NCBI GenBank assembly: GCA_029204225.1
Contig: CM055110.1
Coordinates: 19,696,410 to 19,760,409, forward strand
Length of the DNA: 64,000 nucleotides
Source of the DNA: Diphasiastrum complanatum
Taxonomy: Eukaryota > Streptophyta > Lycopodiopsida > Lycopodiales > Lycopodiaceae
Direction of reading: 5' to 3'
Made by a program: the position numbers and the translations under genes. Below the pieces are notes generated by a model. The model had not been told where the DNA came from, did no database searches, and worked only from the letters and a program-made list of their open reading frames with translations. Positions 11,675-24,785 of this stretch are shown here, in pieces. The first letter of the stretch is position 1. Every line of letters starts with the position of its first letter.

Positions 11675-12729
11675 CTCCCCCTACTTAAACATTTTTGTCC
11701 TAAAAAATGAAGACGCTTGTCTGATCAGCTTGATCGCCTTGGTTAAGTAGTCATGATTGAGGATTTGTCGTCCAAAAAATTATTGTCTCTTACAAGTTCA
11801 AAGTTGTCAAATTGAAGTCATTTTGTTGGCTTCAGACTGTAATTCTTGTTCCCATGGAGGAAAACTGATGGTCGAAGAAGAGTTTGATGAAGCACCATAT
11901 TGCTTGTTGGCAACCAATCTGTATGGAATGGACAGAGTGTATTACCGCAATATCCTCTTTTGTCTGCTTCTTCGGCATCATGACAAACTGGATGATCTAT
12001 CCAATTCCTTTAGGATCGTATTTTGGCATTGCATCTGGCTGTGCTGGCCTGAAGGTTGTCATGTTGTTTGATAGTCACTTTGTTGTTAATCCAAATGCTT
12101 CGATGATAATCATGAGCATTGCATTTGAATTGTTAAGATCTCACTGAAGGAATTATTGGCATAATCAATTTTCAATATAGGAACCAATATGTTTGGATGG
12201 ATCATCTCTGGAAATAACAATTGATATTCTGAATGGACATTCATTTCCAAAAATATTGAGTGAATGAGATGCTTGCAAAGAGTGATGATATCTCTTTCAC
12301 TCAAAGTCTCTACGAAAAATCTTTCATAGATTAGACCATCATGTTCAAAAATATTGATATTTCCAATATTTTGAACCACAAACTGGAAACTTTCATATAA
12401 TAGATCTTTGATTGCTTGTCCCATCTCATAGCTAGGACAATCTCCAGTTTTTATATTACAAGTTTCATTTCATTCCATTGTGCATTCTATACTGAATGCG
12501 AAACATTCATATAGATCAATCTTATCCTTGTCTATTAATCCCATTTCACAAGAAGTATTAGACAAGTCTTCTGGTTGAACGTGTACTACTCAATTAAAAA
12601 TCAATATTGATGAAGACAAAAATATTGTCCTCATAATCTGCCGCATCGTGTTCGTTGTCCTCAACTGATTTTCGGTGTCCTTGCATTGACATTGTGCTTG
12701 CATTTGGAATTGTCTTTGATACCAAGAAA

Positions 12730-13202
12730 TGTCATGTGCCAAATCACAAACTAATAGCAATTATAATAGAAGTAAAACTAATAGCAAGAAAAAGTACAAG
12801 ACCATCAAGATAGCATATCCAGAGAAAGCTAGAAATAATGAGATCTCAACGGAATCACATCAGCAATGAAATAAAGAGTACAAAGCAATGAACATTGAGC
12901 AAGGATTCATGTGGATAGGGCAGATCTAACAATGGATATTCCTATGGCTCACATTCACAAGGAGGAAGCAAGAAGCTCTCACTTGCAAATGAGCCAAAAG
13001 ATTCAAAGGTTGATGTCTCTTGCCTAGTTATAGACAATGCTCTCACTTTAACTAAACTTAATTATCTTGAGGGATAGTAAGCCCTTCTTAAGTTCTATTT
13101 AGACTACATTGGCCCCTTATTGGCCTATTATCCTTATTAATTACTTTGAAGGGCCTAAAGAGGGGCTAATAGCTCCTTTTGGGCCTACAAAGCCACTTGA
13201 CA
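12730..13202 (-). repeat. 5' LTR of the 2.07-kb element (end rearranged)
   Basis: Aligns by eye with 11134-11640 but lacks about 20-25 bases at several places, including part of the right terminus. It ends near CACTTGACA. The divergence between the LTRs points to an older insertion than the 4.3-kb element. Confidence 0.75.
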
Positions 13203-14872
13203 TTGGTTGGTTCGAACCCCAAAAGTTGAACCTGATCACAAGAATTTTTCACGTGTAACCGGCATACCATGCCTACCTTTCACCTGTGATTGCTTGCCCT
13301 CTCAAAATTGTCGCCAATGATGAGTAGTCACACTGCCAAACTGCACTTCCATCACCAATACTAGCTTTCTCCACACAATTCTGCTACCATTTGTCCCCAT
13401 ACTGCATTTACCGCTTCTAAACACCCTGTTACCCTATCAGGAGTAAGTAATAATGATCTCAAAGTGATAATGCCTCATTGTACCGCCCTGTAGCAGGTTT
13501 CACCAGCCAAAAATTGCCCTAAATTTGGCCCCACGGCACCCAAATGGCGAATGTAGCCCATCACCTGCACTCCACTCGATAGAATGGTAACGAAAACTCC
13601 CCGAAACGCTTTTCTCCCTGCTCTATGACGTCGCTCTGTCCGTTGGCTCTGAGCAGCCAGTTTCAGGAGTCATTTTGGCCCAAGGATGGCCAAAATAGGT
13701 GCCCTCTAGCCAAGGTTAGGCCCAAAACCAAAAATAGCTTGCAAAATGAACTGTTTTTTTGTTTTGAAGATTTTTAATGAAGAATTGGTGACTTTAAAAG
13801 TCGGGTCCCTTCAATGCATTTCTTTTAAAGATTTTTAATGGGAATTCTTCAAAATTGGCCTTCAACCTTTCATAGGCCCTTTCAAATGCATCCAGTGGCT
13901 ATCCTCTCATCATGTGGTCCAACTTCTTCCCCGATAAATGCATATGGACCATTAAGGGTAACTCCATCCGATCTGATGGATGCCATGTCATCCGCGCGCT
14001 GATGTAAACTCTTATGTGCACCATCCACTTCAGAGCACTATTGTTCCCTTCCCATTGGGCGCGCACGAGGTCTCGCGTGACCTCCTCCTCTCTTCTCCTT
14101 CCAAAGACACGTTATGGGTTTTTTTTTCTTGCTATGGCTGCATTTGATTAGAGCATCCAAGCTCCACGTCCAGACCGCGGCCTGTCACGGCCTGTTGGAG
14201 GCTGTTGTGCCCACGCCCACCTGTAGATTGTTACAGCATCAAAAATGGTTGCCTCTGGATAAAGATCCACCACTTACCATTCCCAAACCTTAGCTAGCAA
14301 AGAAGAGAAGGATTTATTGGGCCTCAGTCAGGCTTTTACCCTGAGATTTCTCTTTCAACTCCCTGCCTCACAGAGGTCGCCCTACCTCAAGGCATCCGAT
14401 GCAATTTACAGTATGTAAATTGGTGCGGTATTGCTCCCGAATAGGTTGATTTTCTGATAAAACCACCAACACCCCACGAAACCGGAAATTTCCAAAATTT
14501 CCTCAGTTTTTCACCCAATCTGATCCTGTAAATTGCTATGGCTCTCTGTCACTGCTCTTTGCAAATCCCTTGCAAGCCCCGTTGCACCAAATGGTTGTCC
14601 ACACAATGAATAACGTAGCCAACATTGATGATTTCCTTGAAACCACCGAAACTGCAAGTTTCTCCATGAAGACTCCCTGGAATCCACCTACGACGATCGT
14701 TTTGATCTTCCCCGAAGCTCCGATCGAAGGAAATTTGTTGTCTCCTGCCATTCGGACTGCCTATACCCCATATGGAGTCCTCTCTCTTGAGAAGCTTTGA
14801 GTGTTATTTCTCCTGGTGAAAGATGCTATCCCATAGCTCCACCAGATCGTGCATACCTGCATCACCCTGCCA
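13203..14872. other. Probable interior or leader of the element ending in the LTR at 14887; no recognisable domain
   Basis: The sequence lies inside the primer site at 14873-14883 and so should be the 5' interior of a minus-strand LTR element. A 71-codon minus-strand frame (14536-14751) starts about 120 bases from the primer site, where a gag start could lie, but it shows no capsid or zinc-knuckle motif. GC-richer prose-like single-copy sequence fills the rest. Confidence 0.4.
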
Positions 14873-14883
14873 CTCTGATACCA
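14873..14883 (-). other. Primer-binding site
   Basis: The minus strand reads TGGTATCAGAG three bases from the LTR at 14887. It marks that LTR as the 5' LTR of an element extending to the left. Confidence 0.8.
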
Positions 14884-14886
14884 AGT

Positions 14887-15351
14887 TGAAATTCTGTTAG
14901 GATCTAGTGCAGTATGCAGGTCACATCACACAATCACCATAGCCACTCCTCACAAGCTCTCAAAGATGGCACAACAAAAGTTAAGTCTATTATGAAGAAA
15001 CATTGTACATATAGCAAAGCCCCAAACCGCATGGGCTCAACAGGTGTCACTAAACTGGCCTACCACCTGCCAAACTAGAGTTAGGCCCAATATGGCCACA
15101 TATACTGACAAACCCATGCCCCTGAGTATAGCATAATGAGCTCAAAATCACTGTACATGCTAATTTCTTCCTACCTGTGGCTACCCGGCTAACCCAAGTA
15201 GTCGTCTACGGGATCAGTGCCCAATCAATATATCCTAATGGGTTACATCTCGATCACAACCATATACAGTAAACCAAGTAAACTGTACACTAATTACATC
15301 ATCACATTTAGAGCTTATACTAATGAATCTGATCAAAACTGATTTCTAACT
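14887..15351 (-). repeat. 5' LTR, copia-type, sharing its family with 47369-47838
   Basis: About 465 bp aligns nearly end to end with 47369-47838, from TGAAATTCTGTTAGG to GATTTCTAACT. A primer site is adjacent on the left. Its 3' LTR partner is not seen to the left, so the element is truncated or its interior has been replaced. Confidence 0.8.
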
Positions 15352-15429
15352 CTTACACCACGACGTGGTCCCATGTAGAAGTCATTGATTGATGGCACTG
15401 TTACTATGTGTGAACCGTAATAATGAGTG

Positions 15430-15635
<206 letters not shown>

Positions 15636-15884
15636 GCACTTGGCTTCTTCCAAAATTTTGAGTACTTGCTCCCAAGCGCTTGGCTTCATCCAAAATGCGC
15701 CATATGTTGGAATGATCAACGATTGTTTCAATCTTCCTTGCAAGACAAAGGATTGGTTTAGGGTCTATGTAGGGCATTCTTACTAAGAAGTGAGCAGATA
15801 AAGGAAGGAGGGCAGAGCAGCTTGTTATGGTAAGATTTTAGCCTTGCTTTATATTCTATGCATTGTTTTTCTGGCAGGGAGTTC

Positions 15885-16095
15885 GCTGCCATGGCAATTT
15901 TATTTAGCAAACGTTGTTAGCCATGGCTGCGTTGATTTCTCAAAAGATTGTGCAATGCAAAAAGTCCAGCGTGCCAAGGCAGTTCGCTGCCATGGCAGAT
16001 TTTTTTAGCCATGGCATCCATCGCTGCCATGGCTAAAAAATCTTGCCATTGGAACGAGCTGCCTTGGCACGCCGGCGTGCCAAGGCAATCCGTTG
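15885..16095. repeat. Cluster of GCCATGGC-type inverted repeats with a 28-bp perfect palindrome
   Basis: The words GCTGCCATGGC and GCCATGGCAG recur in both orientations. Bases 16060-16087 form a perfect 28-bp palindrome (TGCCTTGGCACGCC and its complement). A segment around 15984-16050 folds on itself through a GCCATGGCAGATTTTTT-like arm and its complement. No coding capacity is evident. Confidence 0.85.
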
Positions 16096-16350
16096 CCTCT
16101 TGTTCAGTTCATTGATCTCAAATCCTCTTTAGACATCGAGTTCCTAAGGAACTCGTACAACAAAACCACCAAATTTGCTTGCTAGGAAATTTAAAATTTG
16201 TGTCTTTCTCCTTTGGAAGCCAACTGTTTTCTAGATCCCTGCTGAAGGAACAACAAATCTGTGCAGAAGTATTGTAAATAAGACAAATCCAAAGTATAAG
16301 GACAATAATATCTCAAATTCCCCTAGCAGTAAACAATACATGATCATTGA

Positions 16351-16410
16351 TGCCCTGGCAGCGAGCTGCCTTACCACGCCGGTGTGCCAAGGCAGCTCGC
16401 TGCCAGGGCA
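16351..16410. repeat. Hairpin with perfect 22-bp arms
   Basis: Bases 16351-16372 are the exact reverse complement of 16389-16410, with a 16-base loop. The arm sequence (TGCCCTGGCAGCGAGCTGCC and two more bases) shares the words GAGCTGCC and GCCAAGGCA with the palindromes 300 bp upstream, so the two sites belong together. Confidence 0.9.
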
Positions 16411-16739
16411 TCGACTTTTTAGCCTATTTTGAATTCGTTTTTATGGCAAAGTGTTCAAGCTTTGTCTGTATTCATTTTCATCTGTATGTTAAATTTATTT
16501 CAATGATGCCTATTGTTAACCTATTTTTGCAAAACAATTGCTATTCTGTGTAGAATGGTTCTGACTAGATCCATGTACAAAAGACTGCAAGCCCAGGGTT
16601 GTGAAAAATGCAAAAATTAGCTTGGTAGAGGCCAAAAATATTGTATATAGATAGACACACATGTGTGGAGCCTGTTCCCACGTGTGAAAATAGTGCACTT
16701 GTCATGTACCATAATGATATAGGTTGTACATATGATTTA

Positions 16740-17330
16740 ATTCAAGTTCTAGTGGCTAAAAAGGCCGAAAACTAGTTTTCTAGACATATGACACATGGCA
16801 TCCATCTATTGCTTGCATGAGCCACATCCTTTGGTTAGGTGTCACATCCCATGTGTAGAGGACAGCTCACATGTGTGGAATAAGCTGAAGTAGACGAATT
16901 TTGACTTCTAGAAGATTTTCAAGTAGATCTCCATATAGAAGGAAAATGGACCAAAAGTGCTCAAAGTAGAAGGTTTTGTCCAAGTGTCAGTTTTGCATGA
17001 TGAATCATCATATGACGAAGCATCTTCACACATGTGGGATCAAAGGGATGATCAGTACCACAAGCTCCCACTTATTGTATATATAGAGCCACATTTGGCC
17101 ATAATCAGTGTGAGACACCAATCTTGGTTTTGGAAGCAATTTTGAGTGATTCTCTCCATTTGTCTACATTTGTTATGATTGTTTTGAGGTTCTATCAATG
17201 TGTACTTGATTTTCAGGTTGGAGTCCGTACTCAGACAGTGTTTCACATGTGTGAAACTATAAAGTACACTTACCTTCAATTAATGATTGTTCTTGTTAGG
17301 ATTTTGTGTCTAGAATTGATCTAGATTGAT
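16740..17330 (+). repeat. Probable diverged LTR, plus orientation, with CACATGTG boxes
   Basis: The stretch carries several CACATGTG-type palindromes, a TATA-like TATATATAG near 17080, and GTCCGTACTCAGACAGTG next to TTTCACATGTGTGAAA. The same combination occurs in the LTRs of the intact copia element and in the truncated copia near 20 kb. No primer site was found after it and the exact ends are unclear. Confidence 0.45.
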
Positions 17331-17399
17331 CTTAATCTGAAGTAGATTGATAGATCAAGTAATCTGACAACCAATCCCTCTTGAGGATCAAATTAGGAT

Positions 17400-19597
17400 C
17401 CACTCTTGGTCCTTTTTGTACTTTTTGCACAAGGGTGACCATCAGACAAGCGAATTGCAAGCAATAGAGCCTGACAGGGAGATGTCTACACAGATGGAAG
17501 AAGCATACGATAGCTATGCAGAAACGAATGTTGTGCAAGAAACTCAAAATGTGGTGGATGTGAAATTGGAGCTATCGAAGAAGACTTAAAAGAGGATTTG
17601 CTTGATTGAAGAGGACACAAAGAAGAAGAAAGGAAAATTTGAGGACGAGGAGATTGTCAGAATCCCACAAAATTTCCGTGTCGAAATGCTTTCAGCAACC
17701 ATGCAGCGTCTGAGGATAGTAAGAAATACACCTCCTCCTTATATGCCTCTCTATTGACTACACATTCATGAGACTGTTCGTCAAGTAGGACCATTGAAGA
17801 AGAATATGAAAGAAACATTCAGAATGGATGCCATGTACTTTTAGTACATCAATGCTTATCAACGCACTAGAATCTCCGTTGTAAGTTCGGAGGGAAATAT
17901 GGGCTAGCTTGGAGGTACACACATTTTGGCGGTCACAGGTGATGGAAGTGCAAGGTGGTGCCAGTTGAAAGCCATTGGGCAAGATAGTGGACTTGCATTG
18001 GACGAGCTGTGTGTGGGACACGCAGAGGATGAAGAACGGGTCAATAATCACACTTTGGATGCTCTTGGTGAGTGGTGAGTGTGATGATTTTGCGGTTTTG
18101 CAGTCGGTAAGTCAATTCTGATCAAGCCATTGTAGCTGTGGAGAAGTGTATCAGGTTTGTCATCAAGAGATACACTTCAACTGCCAGTTTGGATAAGTCG
18201 AGTCAATTTGCCATATCAGTATTGCATCAGGGATGTAGATTTCAGTGATGACAAGGTGCAGATCATTTGGTTTGGGCGATGGAAGATCTCACAGGTTCAC
18301 TTGGAGGGATATTGGCATGCACAGTCATGTGAGGGACTTGATAGTGGCTTTGGAGTTCACATCTCAGTGTATTCTCAATGAGTGGTTTGGAAATATTCAA
18401 AGGAGTAGCTTGGAGCTAGCTTGGGAGAATACAAGTGGGCACTACAGGGTAGATGCTCAGATCTTTGTGATCAGGGATGGCATTGGAATACCTGGTAGGG
18501 ATAGCACTGCAGGACGACATGGGATGATCATCAGGGGGCAGCTATATCATATTGGACTTGAGTCATTGACATGGACAGGACTTACAGGTGGGATTCATGA
18601 TGGAATCAGAACACGACAAGCGCAAATGGTCAAAGCGTGAAGCTTTGAGAGACAGCTCTAGGTTGAAGAGCTGCTGGAGATCGCACGGGGTGTGATCGGA
18701 GGGCAAACACTATGATGAGTGTTTTGCTAGCGATCTACTACAAGGGATACTGATGGCGAGGACTTCATGGTGTGCTCATTTGGGAGTACAGGTTGGCATT
18801 ATAGCAAGGGGCCAGTTTCAAACATTGGCATCAATGGGGAGGCATCTACCATCACGGGCGTGGATAAGCTAACTATAGCTTTCATGCATTTGGCTGTCTT
18901 TGCAGGAGTCTAGGCTTGGCACAAGTGTTAGAATTTCCATGGTGAAGATTCTCATGTGGTGAGATCGGGAATAAGCCTAGAGGGAGTCACTCAGAGCCAT
19001 GTACCTTAGTATGATCAGGGAGACAACAGCCTCGGAATCCCGTGAGCGGCGACTCAGGGATATGCTTGAGTTGGCATGGTGTTGGGTGGCACATAACCAG
19101 GGAGAGCGAGCAGATGCTAGGAGCCAGGTGGAGCAGGTGATGCTTTGGAGTTTGGCTTGTCTAGTAGGATGGTGACCAGGATCGGAGACATCAGGTGAGC
19201 ATAGTATGTGGATGACGAGTCCATTGGGGTGGCACTCAGGGAGATGCTACAGTTGCTCAGGTATGATATGTCATTTGATGTATGGACGATGTGCTTCAGC
19301 TGGTGCATCATGTGTGGTGACCTAGGGATGGGTCATGCCTACTTGGAGGTAGGTGGCATGTAGTGTACCTATGGTGGTACATATCCTGAGGGCATGGAGT
19401 GCATTACGGGGTGATGTGGATCCAACATGCCCATGCTTGTGAGCCAGCAGGGATGGAGATGGTTGCTCAGGGAGTGACAGCTAATACTTTGGCGAGTAAT
19501 CAGGTGAGCTACGTGGTTATATGCATGGTAGTCTCTAGGTTGGCGTCACATGTTGTGTCTATCCATCATTATTTGGTAAGTAGGATGCAGCTTTTGG
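17400..19597. other. Unclassified region, no supported gene
   Basis: The sequence is less AT-rich than its surroundings. Plus-strand frames such as 18157-18381 and 18245-18640 overlap in different frames and show no recognisable domain. The segment 17831-17890 resembles, in reverse orientation, the terminus of the LTR at 11134-11674 (CATGTACTTTTAGTACATCA). It may be interior of a decayed LTR element. Confidence 0.4.
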
Positions 19598-19822
19598 TTA
19601 GATCCAGCTTACATTTAACTTCAAGCAATGTAGGGCTAATCTAACCCTCTTCTTGTACTTTAGTTGTTCTTGGGGAGCTTGAGGCTCTTCCTCAACTCCT
19701 AAGACAATATCAAAGAGATAATGAACCACAAATAGTGATTCCATTCTTACTTTCCAAATGGAATAGTTTGTGGAAGTTAGTTTCTCACTAGATTCTAACA
19801 TACGTGCACCCATGGACGTCAT
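19598..19822 (-). pseudogene. Truncated Ty1/copia gag N-terminus
   Basis: The 74-residue frame aligns by eye with the first 73 residues of the intact gag-pol at 48927-52877. Shared words include MLES, NYS-WKVRMESL, LGVEE and APQEQL-Y. This is the N-terminal part of a copia gag (DUF4219/UBN2 type). It stops abruptly near 19600, with no zinc knuckle, protease or polymerase to the left. A long leader (about 580 bp) separates it from a primer site and LTR on the right, the same architecture as the intact element. It is therefore a 5'-end fragment of a related element. Confidence 0.85.
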
Positions 19823-20401
19823 TTTGAATGAAAGCCTATGAGATACACAAAGTTCTCTTGATGGTGTGATCTAAGATAGATTTCTAGCTTTCAAGAAGCT
19901 TCTAATCTCATACCAATCAATCCTAGTTCAACTTGGATGATAGTGTAATAGATCAATCACAAATATACTAGCAATTCACTCCTCAGAGAAATTGATTCTA
20001 GTTCAAATTGGTTTGATATTTCACACACACTTAAGATCTGAACAAATCAGCATTAAAGATCTAATCTATTGCTTCAAAATGAATTACTTCAATGACTTAA
20101 ATCACTATTTGATCATTAGCATTCAATAGATTGAACCTAGATCTAGACAATGCACTAAAAACCTTGAATTTTGGACTAGTATGCACTTTTTTGGATCAAA
20201 AACACTTATGGAAGTTAATTTGAAGGTTGCTGTACGGTTTCACATGCGTGAAAAGTACTTCAGTAGCCCACAAATTGATCTTCACCAAAAACAATGATGT
20301 TACTTCTCTCTTTGAACTCGCCCTCTCAATTAGAACTCAAAAACAACAAACTGTCAATGATTTCTCAAGTACTATTAATCATTTAGATCACTCTTAGACT
20401 T

Positions 20402-20414
20402 GGCTTTGATACCA
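20402..20414 (-). other. Primer-binding site of the truncated copia
   Basis: The minus strand reads TGGTATCAAAGCC directly adjoining the LTR that starts at 20415. It is one base different from the usual initiator tRNA-Met site. Confidence 0.8.
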
Positions 20415-21110
20415 TGTCAATTTTCAGAGAAAAAAGACAAATATTGATTTTACTATCAATCATTAAGAGTTATTGATTGCTAAATCCAAAGATCTATCAA
20501 GTTCTAGATGTTAGATCTTGATCTAGATGCTTTACACTATGATTTAAGCAAGAGCAATGGATCAAATGATCAAACACATGGATGGGCGGCCTCATACTTG
20601 TGGAGGATAGTACCTGTATTGACTGTTTACAGAGAATAAATTGCATTGACTTACAAATGCATTTCATTCATCAAAACTCAAGACAAATGTGGAAATCTCA
20701 ACAAAACTAGAATTTGCCAATGTCACATCAACTTCTCATTGAAATGGTTGATCTCTTTATAGATCAAGTACATCCATGACCTGTGTATTGTCCAACAAGC
20801 CTTCACACGTGTGAAGAGTGCCTAGTCATCCAGATCCACCAATGGGAGCCATATGTGCTCATTTCCCAAAGTTGACTATTCTCTTTGGCTAGAATACAAA
20901 AAACTAGTCTTCCACATTTATAGGAATATTCTCTATAAAATAGGATCTAATGGAATCTTCATATCTTATCTTCTAGAAGCTTATCTACACATGTGAATGG
21001 TATCTTGACATGTGTGATTAATAACTCATTCACATGGAAGTCCAATCTATTTACAAAAAGTTTGACCAATTTGACCATTTTCAAGATTCTACTCAAAGGT
21101 CAATTTCACA
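20415..21110 (-). repeat. 5' LTR of the truncated copia
   Basis: The sequence starts TGTCAATTTTC and ends TCAATTTCACA, about 696 bp. It contains a CTTCACACGTGTGAAG palindrome near 20812 and CACATGTG-type boxes. It resembles the 653-bp LTR of the intact element in layout but not closely in sequence. The right boundary is inferred from the CA end and lacks a partner copy. Confidence 0.6.
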
Positions 21111-21466
21111 CTAGTGTAGTTGGTCGATCCCCTTCTTGGATCCTAGTTTCTTGGATCATCTAGGCATCATTGGCTCTAGATATTCTCCTCTTGAGGTTGA
21201 TGTTCTCAAGGGAGGTGAACAATGCAAGGGAAATCTACCTAATGGATCCTAATTATCACTCCAAAGGGATTTTCTAACACCTATTTCGCTTGAGTGTAGA
21301 TTTTGTGGACTAGTTTTTGGAAACCATGGATGAAAGCAAGTGTTAAAGATCATGCGTGAATGCGATAGCTTGATTAACAAAAACATGACATGCATTCATC
21401 ATCCAAAATCAATCACACAAGAAAATAGGAGGACTGCAAACAAAAAGTAAGAATGGTTGGAGGAGA

Positions 21467-22782
<1,316 letters not shown>

Positions 22783-24402
22783 CTAGATGGCCGTCGTCCT
22801 GAAGGCTTTATTGGGATTGAAGCAAAACTCGCCGAAGTACATGTCCCACCTGGTATCCACTTTAGCAGCTGTCAAAAGCATCTCCACGTTGTAGCTAGGA
22901 GTCTTCAGTAATTGTCGAGGCATTGGATGATAAGCTAGGTCCGCCCTTAGTGCCGCCGGAGCTGTGAGATATTCTTTGATGAGCTCGGGGCTTCGCATGA
23001 GCACCGCCTTCCACCATTCTGGTTGAGGATGCAAAAGGGCTAAGACATTGGCCGGTGTTAGCTTCAGGAGCTCGTCGAGCTTGCGTGGGAATTTGTAGCC
23101 ACCTCTGGTCTTGACATCTAGAAAATTTTTGACAAAGAGGGCCGGCTGTTCTAAATCAGGTACTGAAAAGACCTTCTGGTTCCAGTGCTGGTGTATGGCC
23201 GTAGGATCATGATGAGTGTCATCAATGCAAGGAGGAATAGTGTAGGTGGATGGAAGATCTATTTTGGGGGGTGGTGAAATGATAGGAGGCAAAGATGTAG
23301 CATGAGGTGGTGAAGTGGTGCGAGGTGGTGAAGAGTTGTGAGGAGGAGATGCGATCTCGAGTTTGGGCATGTTAGGTTCAATTTGGAGAGTGGAGGTGGT
23401 GGTTTCATCCTATGTGACACACTAAAGATCCTAGTCGAAGGTGCGGTCTCCGCCAGTTTGGGGGTTGAAATGAGGGAACATGAGTTGGAGTTGTTGGTAG
23501 CCAATGATGGAGGTGGATTCTATGAATGGAAAATCAGGGATGGAGCATGAATGGCAGATGGATGGATCTTAGACAATGGCATTATAATGTGCCAAGGCCG
23601 CATTGTAACAGATGATGAGGGTGGTGGGATAATATTGATGGCAATCGTAATAGAGTGTCCAAAGCTCGTTATAGGCGACGTAGAGGGCTTCAAGGGCGGC
23701 GACGGCGGTATGGCAATGCTTGATGTGCTCTGCCAATGCGTCTACTGACGACTTCTCTGCTCCTACTGGCTTGTACTCTGGCGCATACCTGCGTGTGTTG
23801 TGAAGATGAAGGGATGAACGGGGCTGGAACAAAGAGGGGAGGTTCATGCATGTAATCTAGCTGCAATTGAAAGCATTGATCCTGTGGAAATTGGTAAGGG
23901 CTCAATTAATTGGTAGGCGGGTAGTGTGCAGAAGGCTAAGTGCCAATGAAATCAGCACAGGGTCAATGAGAACTGTATAGTCCTGTCCCTTGTGGGTTAC
24001 GATGAAATGATCAGTGTCGAAAGTGGAAAAGGCCCTCTGGACTATAGAAAGGTCCTGGACAAGAGGTACCTCCATGGTATCTAAGCTGGCAGCAATCAAT
24101 ACTGCTAGGCACCAATCGGTGCGAAGTGCTATGAGCTCTTGCTCGATAAGTATTGAAGGATGGTGTATAAGGTGCATGAGCAGTAGGGGGTCTGCGAATA
24201 GATTGGGAAGATGTCTCTCCCTCCTCTCAGTTGGGAGAAATAGAAGTAGTAGGCGAGGAAGAGGAAGATCCAGTCTGCTGAGACGTGGTGGTTCGGGAAG
24301 ACAACGTGGGACTAGAGGAACGGTTGAGACTGGATGGTGCGGCTGTGCTCCTGGTGAGTCAGACTCGTTGACCAAGGGGGGCATCGACGTCCGAAAGTCC
24401 AC
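22783..24402 (-). pseudogene. Decayed long ORF, unknown proline-rich protein
   Basis: Three long open segments on the minus strand (24402-23902, 23847-23569 and 23370-22783) lie in the same reading frame and are separated by stops; a neighbouring frame at 23905-23690 looks equally coding-like, so frameshifts are also likely. The combined product would be over 500 residues. It has a Pro/Leu/Arg-rich N-terminal third, a middle helical part (HIKHCHTAVAALEALYVAYN), a Pro/His/Ser-rich linker, and a C-terminal globular-looking part rich in Trp and aromatic residues (QPEWWKAVLMRSPELIKEYL). I recognise no family. It shows no polymerase, protease or zinc-knuckle motif. It may be an extra ORF of a retroelement or a dead host gene. 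Confidence 0.45.
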
Positions 24403-24490
24403 ATTTCAATGCCGTGGGGGTGATCGGGTAGTGATTTGGAGGTATTAGGGTTAGAGGAGGAAGTAGAGGTTGTAGGTGCAAGTCAAGAAG

Positions 24491-24710
24491 CAGTGTGAGT
24501 TAGCGCGAGTCAGGGAGCAGTGTGAGTTAGCATGAGTCAGGGAGCAGTGCGAGTCAACGCGAGTAGTGCGAGTTTGTGAAAAAAGTCAAAAATGGCGAAT
24601 GGCGAATAAATCAGAAATCCTAAACACGAATTTGTGAGATAGCGCGAGTTTGGGCAAGTTTGCGAGATAGCGCGAGTCTGGGTGAGTTTGCGAAAAGTAA
24701 GAATTTCCTA
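24491..24710. repeat. Short tandem repeats of GCGAGT-rich units
   Basis: A 27-bp unit (CAGTGTGAGTTAGCGCGAGT..) begins at 24491, 24518 and 24545. A 28-bp unit (GAGATAGCGCGAGTTTGGGC..) is repeated twice around 24640-24700. The array lies just upstream, in the minus-strand sense, of the decayed ORF ending at 24402, so it may belong to that element's leader or LTR. Confidence 0.8.
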
Positions 24711-24715
24711 TAACT

Positions 24716-24785
24716 CGTGCCATTCTACAAATCCTATTGGCATTTTCATTGGGTTGGGCTTATACTTGCAGGTTGTCAACGCCCT
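24716..24785. repeat. Dispersed repeat matching 59000-59070 in inverse orientation
   Basis: The words GTTGGGCTTATAC and ACAAATCCTATTGGC here match TATAAGCCCAACCCAATG and GCCAATAGGATTTGTAGAA near 59036-59075 on the opposite strand. It is probably the edge of an LTR shared by two old elements. Confidence 0.65.

Larger units (their letters stand above)
11134..13202 (-). mobile_element. Non-autonomous LTR retrotransposon (about 2.07 kb)
   Basis: A 541-bp left LTR (11134-11674) and a shorter, diverged right LTR (12730 to about 13202) begin with the same TGTCATGTGCC and read through the same sequence. A primer site (minus-strand TGGTATCAAAG, 12724-12714) sits five bases from the right LTR. A purine tract abuts the left LTR, so the element lies on the minus strand. 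The roughly 1-kb interior has no gag or pol motif; a 104-codon minus-strand frame (12110-12424) has no recognisable domain. No target duplication was found because the right LTR end appears rearranged. The element directly truncates the exon to its left. Confidence 0.8.

Noticed and set aside
18157-18640. Candidate gene in the less AT-rich 17.4-19.6 kb region
   Set aside because: Overlapping frames in different phases, no motif, no splice structure that joins them coherently.
24014-24448. 144-codon plus-strand Ser/Arg-rich frame
   Set aside because: It is antisense to the decayed minus-strand ORF at 23902-24402 and mirrors its composition.
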